Assembly: GCF_030546645.1 (NCBI RefSeq)
Contig: NZ_JAUOTO010000005.1
Span: forward strand, 310,001-374,000
From: Flavitalea plasmicola
GTDB taxonomy: Bacteria; Bacteroidota; Bacteroidia; Chitinophagales; Chitinophagaceae
Length of the DNA stretch: 64,000 nt
Direction: 5' to 3'
This document shows, one piece after another, positions 62,823-64,000 of this stretch; the first letter of the stretch is position 1; each line of letters starts with the position of its first letter. A model generated the notes under the pieces. That model saw only the letters and a list, made by a program, of their open reading frames with translations. It did no database searches and was not told the origin of the DNA. The position numbers were made by a program, and so were the translations under genes.

Positions 62823-63794
62823 CTATCGCTGCAGATAGGTGGCGCCCAGGATCGCTCCCGGCCTGAAATGGGTCTCAAGGGTATTCATCTCGTCCGGCGT
62901 GAACTTGATCTCCATGGCTTGTATGTTTTCCGGCAGCCGTGATCTCCGGCTCATGCTTACCAACGGCATGATATCATCGCCCTGCGCATTTACCCAGGCA
63001 ATCGCCAGCTGTGTCGGCGTGTATCCTTTCTCCTTTGCCATTTGCTTCAATACTTCCACCTTCTCCAGGTTCTTTACCAGGTTCTCTCCCTGGAAACGCG
63101 TGAAGTGATGCTGGTAGGCATTGGCCGGAAGGGGCGCTTTCATCTCGCCGGTGAGTAGTCCCTCGGCCGTATTGGCAAAGGCTACCACCCCTATACCCAG
63201 TTCTTTAGCCGTGGGAAGCAAATCGCTTTCTATCTGGCGATCGGCCAGTGAATAACCTATTTCCAATGTTGTCACAGGATATACGCTGTTTGCCTTCCGC
63301 AGTTGATCTGCCGTGATCTCGGATACGCCCAGGTAACGCACCTTTCCTTCTTTGATGAGATCGGCGACCGTCCCAATCACGTCTTCCACCGGAACACTGT
63401 TATCCAGTCTGCACGGCTGATAAAGATCGATGGTATCTATACCCAGACGCACCAGGGAATAGTTGATGAAGTTTTTGATGGCTATGGGCCGCAGGTCCAG
63501 TCCCAGCCATTGGTTGCCATAGAAGATAGCGCCAAATTTTACACTGATGAACGCATCGTCCCTTCTGCCTTTGATGGCTTTGCCTACCAGCAGCTCATTA
63601 TGCCCGCTGCCGTAAAAGTCCCCGGTATTCAGGAAATTGATACCACTGTCCAATGCCAGCTGGATGGTGGCGATACTTTCGTTTTCGTCACTGGCCTTGC
63701 TTCCCCAGACGGGCGACATGCGCATACAGCCTAATCCGAGTGTAGATACGAGTGGTCCATTTTTGCCCAGGTTTCTCTTTGTTATAGTCGTCAT
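62823..63794 (-). CDS. Aldo/keto-reductase-family protein with altered catalytic tetrad
   Basis: 323 residues; TIM-barrel motifs STLGLGCMRMS, GINFLNTGDFYGSGHNE, FISVKFG and DTIDLYQPCRLDNSVPVEDVIG. In standard aldo/keto reductases the tetrad is Asp, Tyr, Lys, His. Here Tyr61 and Lys86 remain, but the Asp position is Asn56 and the His position is Cys128. NADPH-binding features near the C-terminus (VSMSRRSRLPENIQA) look normal. The protein may reduce another substrate or be weakly active; it may also define a subfamily. Confidence 0.85.
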   Translation of the reverse strand: MTTITKRNLGKNGPLVSTLGLGCMRMSPVWGSKASDENESIATIQLALDSGINFLNTGDFYGSGHNELLVGKAIKGRRDDAFISVKFGAIFYGNQWLGLDLRPIAIKNFINYSLVRLGIDTIDLYQPCRLDNSVPVEDVIGTVADLIKEGKVRYLGVSEITADQLRKANSVYPVTTLEIGYSLADRQIESDLLPTAKELGIGVVAFANTAEGLLTGEMKAPLPANAYQHHFTRFQGENLVKNLEKVEVLKQMAKEKGYTPTQLAIAWVNAQGDDIMPLVSMSRRSRLPENIQAMEIKFTPDEMNTLETHFRPGAILGATYLQR

Positions 63795-63910
63795 GCTGCT
63801 TTTGGTTTGATTAAGGGCGTAAAGGTCCGCCTTTACACCGCTAACCGGTTGCCTTCGCAGCTCAATTTACTTGCCTGTACGGCTCGCCTTACTCTGACCG
63901 CAGGCTCTTG

Positions 63911-63983
63911 GTTTTGCGGGATCGACCCTTGATGAAAAATAGGTCTCCCCGCAAAACATCTAATTATTGGCCCGTTGGGCCAA
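63911..63983. repeat. Two inverted repeats upstream of the aldo/keto reductase gene
   Basis: A 10-base inverted repeat GTTTTGCGGG / CCCGCAAAAC (63911-63920 and 63948-63957, 27-base loop) is followed by the hairpin TTGGCCC-GTT-GGGCCAA (63967-63983). The 63795-64000 region holds no recognised gene. Either could be a terminator-like element of an off-window gene or regulator site. Confidence 0.45.
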
Positions 63984-64000
63984 AGAGCCTGATCACTCCG

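Noticed and set aside
1-64000. tRNA, rRNA, riboswitch or prophage genes
   Set aside because: I looked for cloverleaf-like and known conserved segments and phage structural genes and saw none; absence is by reading only.

Overview
This window is chromosomal DNA of a Bacteroidota bacterium, most likely a chitin- and plant-polysaccharide-degrading member of the Chitinophagaceae. The reasons are a SusD-type lipoprotein, several TonB-dependent receptors with CarboxypepD_reg-like N-termini, an ECF sigma/FecR/TonB trio, probable type IX secretion (T9SS) C-terminal domains, many lipoboxes, DUF5777, DUF1684 and DUF4143 families, and sites resembling the Bacteroidota TAnnTTTG -7 promoter element. This placement is inference from gene content. 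I saw no rRNA, tRNA, prophage, insertion sequence or CRISPR array.

Layout. (1) 1-8905, plus strand: the end of an arabinan utilisation locus, with the SusD C-terminus, a 14-loop FG-GAP/ASPIC lipoprotein, GH43, GH51 and GH43; together they would bind and cut arabinan to arabinose. (2) 8868-19271: DoxX-like protein, RRM protein, two PAS histidine kinases, two large secreted proteins, an MFS exporter and a quinone-oxidoreductase-like enzyme, with a 13-bp tandem repeat array at 11407-11497. (3) 19367-24662: AraC regulator, PhyH dioxygenase, a small DUF2622-like protein, DUF1684, an alkaline-ceramidase-like membrane protein with all five metal-site residues, and a secreted Cys/His hydrolase-like protein. 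Near-identical perfect palindromes sit on the predicted promoters of the PhyH and ceramidase genes, so these look co-regulated and may act on sphingolipids; this is the best candidate for an undescribed system here. (4) 24757-27614: DUF1835, a HipA remnant, a zinc ribbon, a GyrI-like protein and a membrane protein.

(5) 27635-40000, minus strand: TonB receptor, beta-helix lipoprotein, two beta-propeller-type proteins and an adjacent two-component system, then a proline-linker lipoprotein and a second TonB-like barrel. (6) 40412-45627: PhzF, an antitoxin-like remnant, a membrane protein, an AraC regulator carrying repeat-derived insertions, and an alginate-lyase-like plus GH18 chitinase pair. 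(7) 45683-53696: a DUF4143 ATPase with three 33-bp-spaced direct repeats at its start, DinB-like protein, a VOC pseudogene broken by one stop codon, several unknowns, and an MBL hydrolase. (8) 51742-54826: DUF5777, YceI, OB-fold and two cytochrome-like lipoproteins in one operon. (9) 54985-59238: ECF sigma, FecR and TonB receptor. (10) 59335-63794: VOC, Crp/Fnr and cupin genes, a ytfI/ytfJ-like pair, AraC and an aldo/keto reductase with an altered catalytic tetrad.

Family calls come from reading motifs by eye; no database search was possible.
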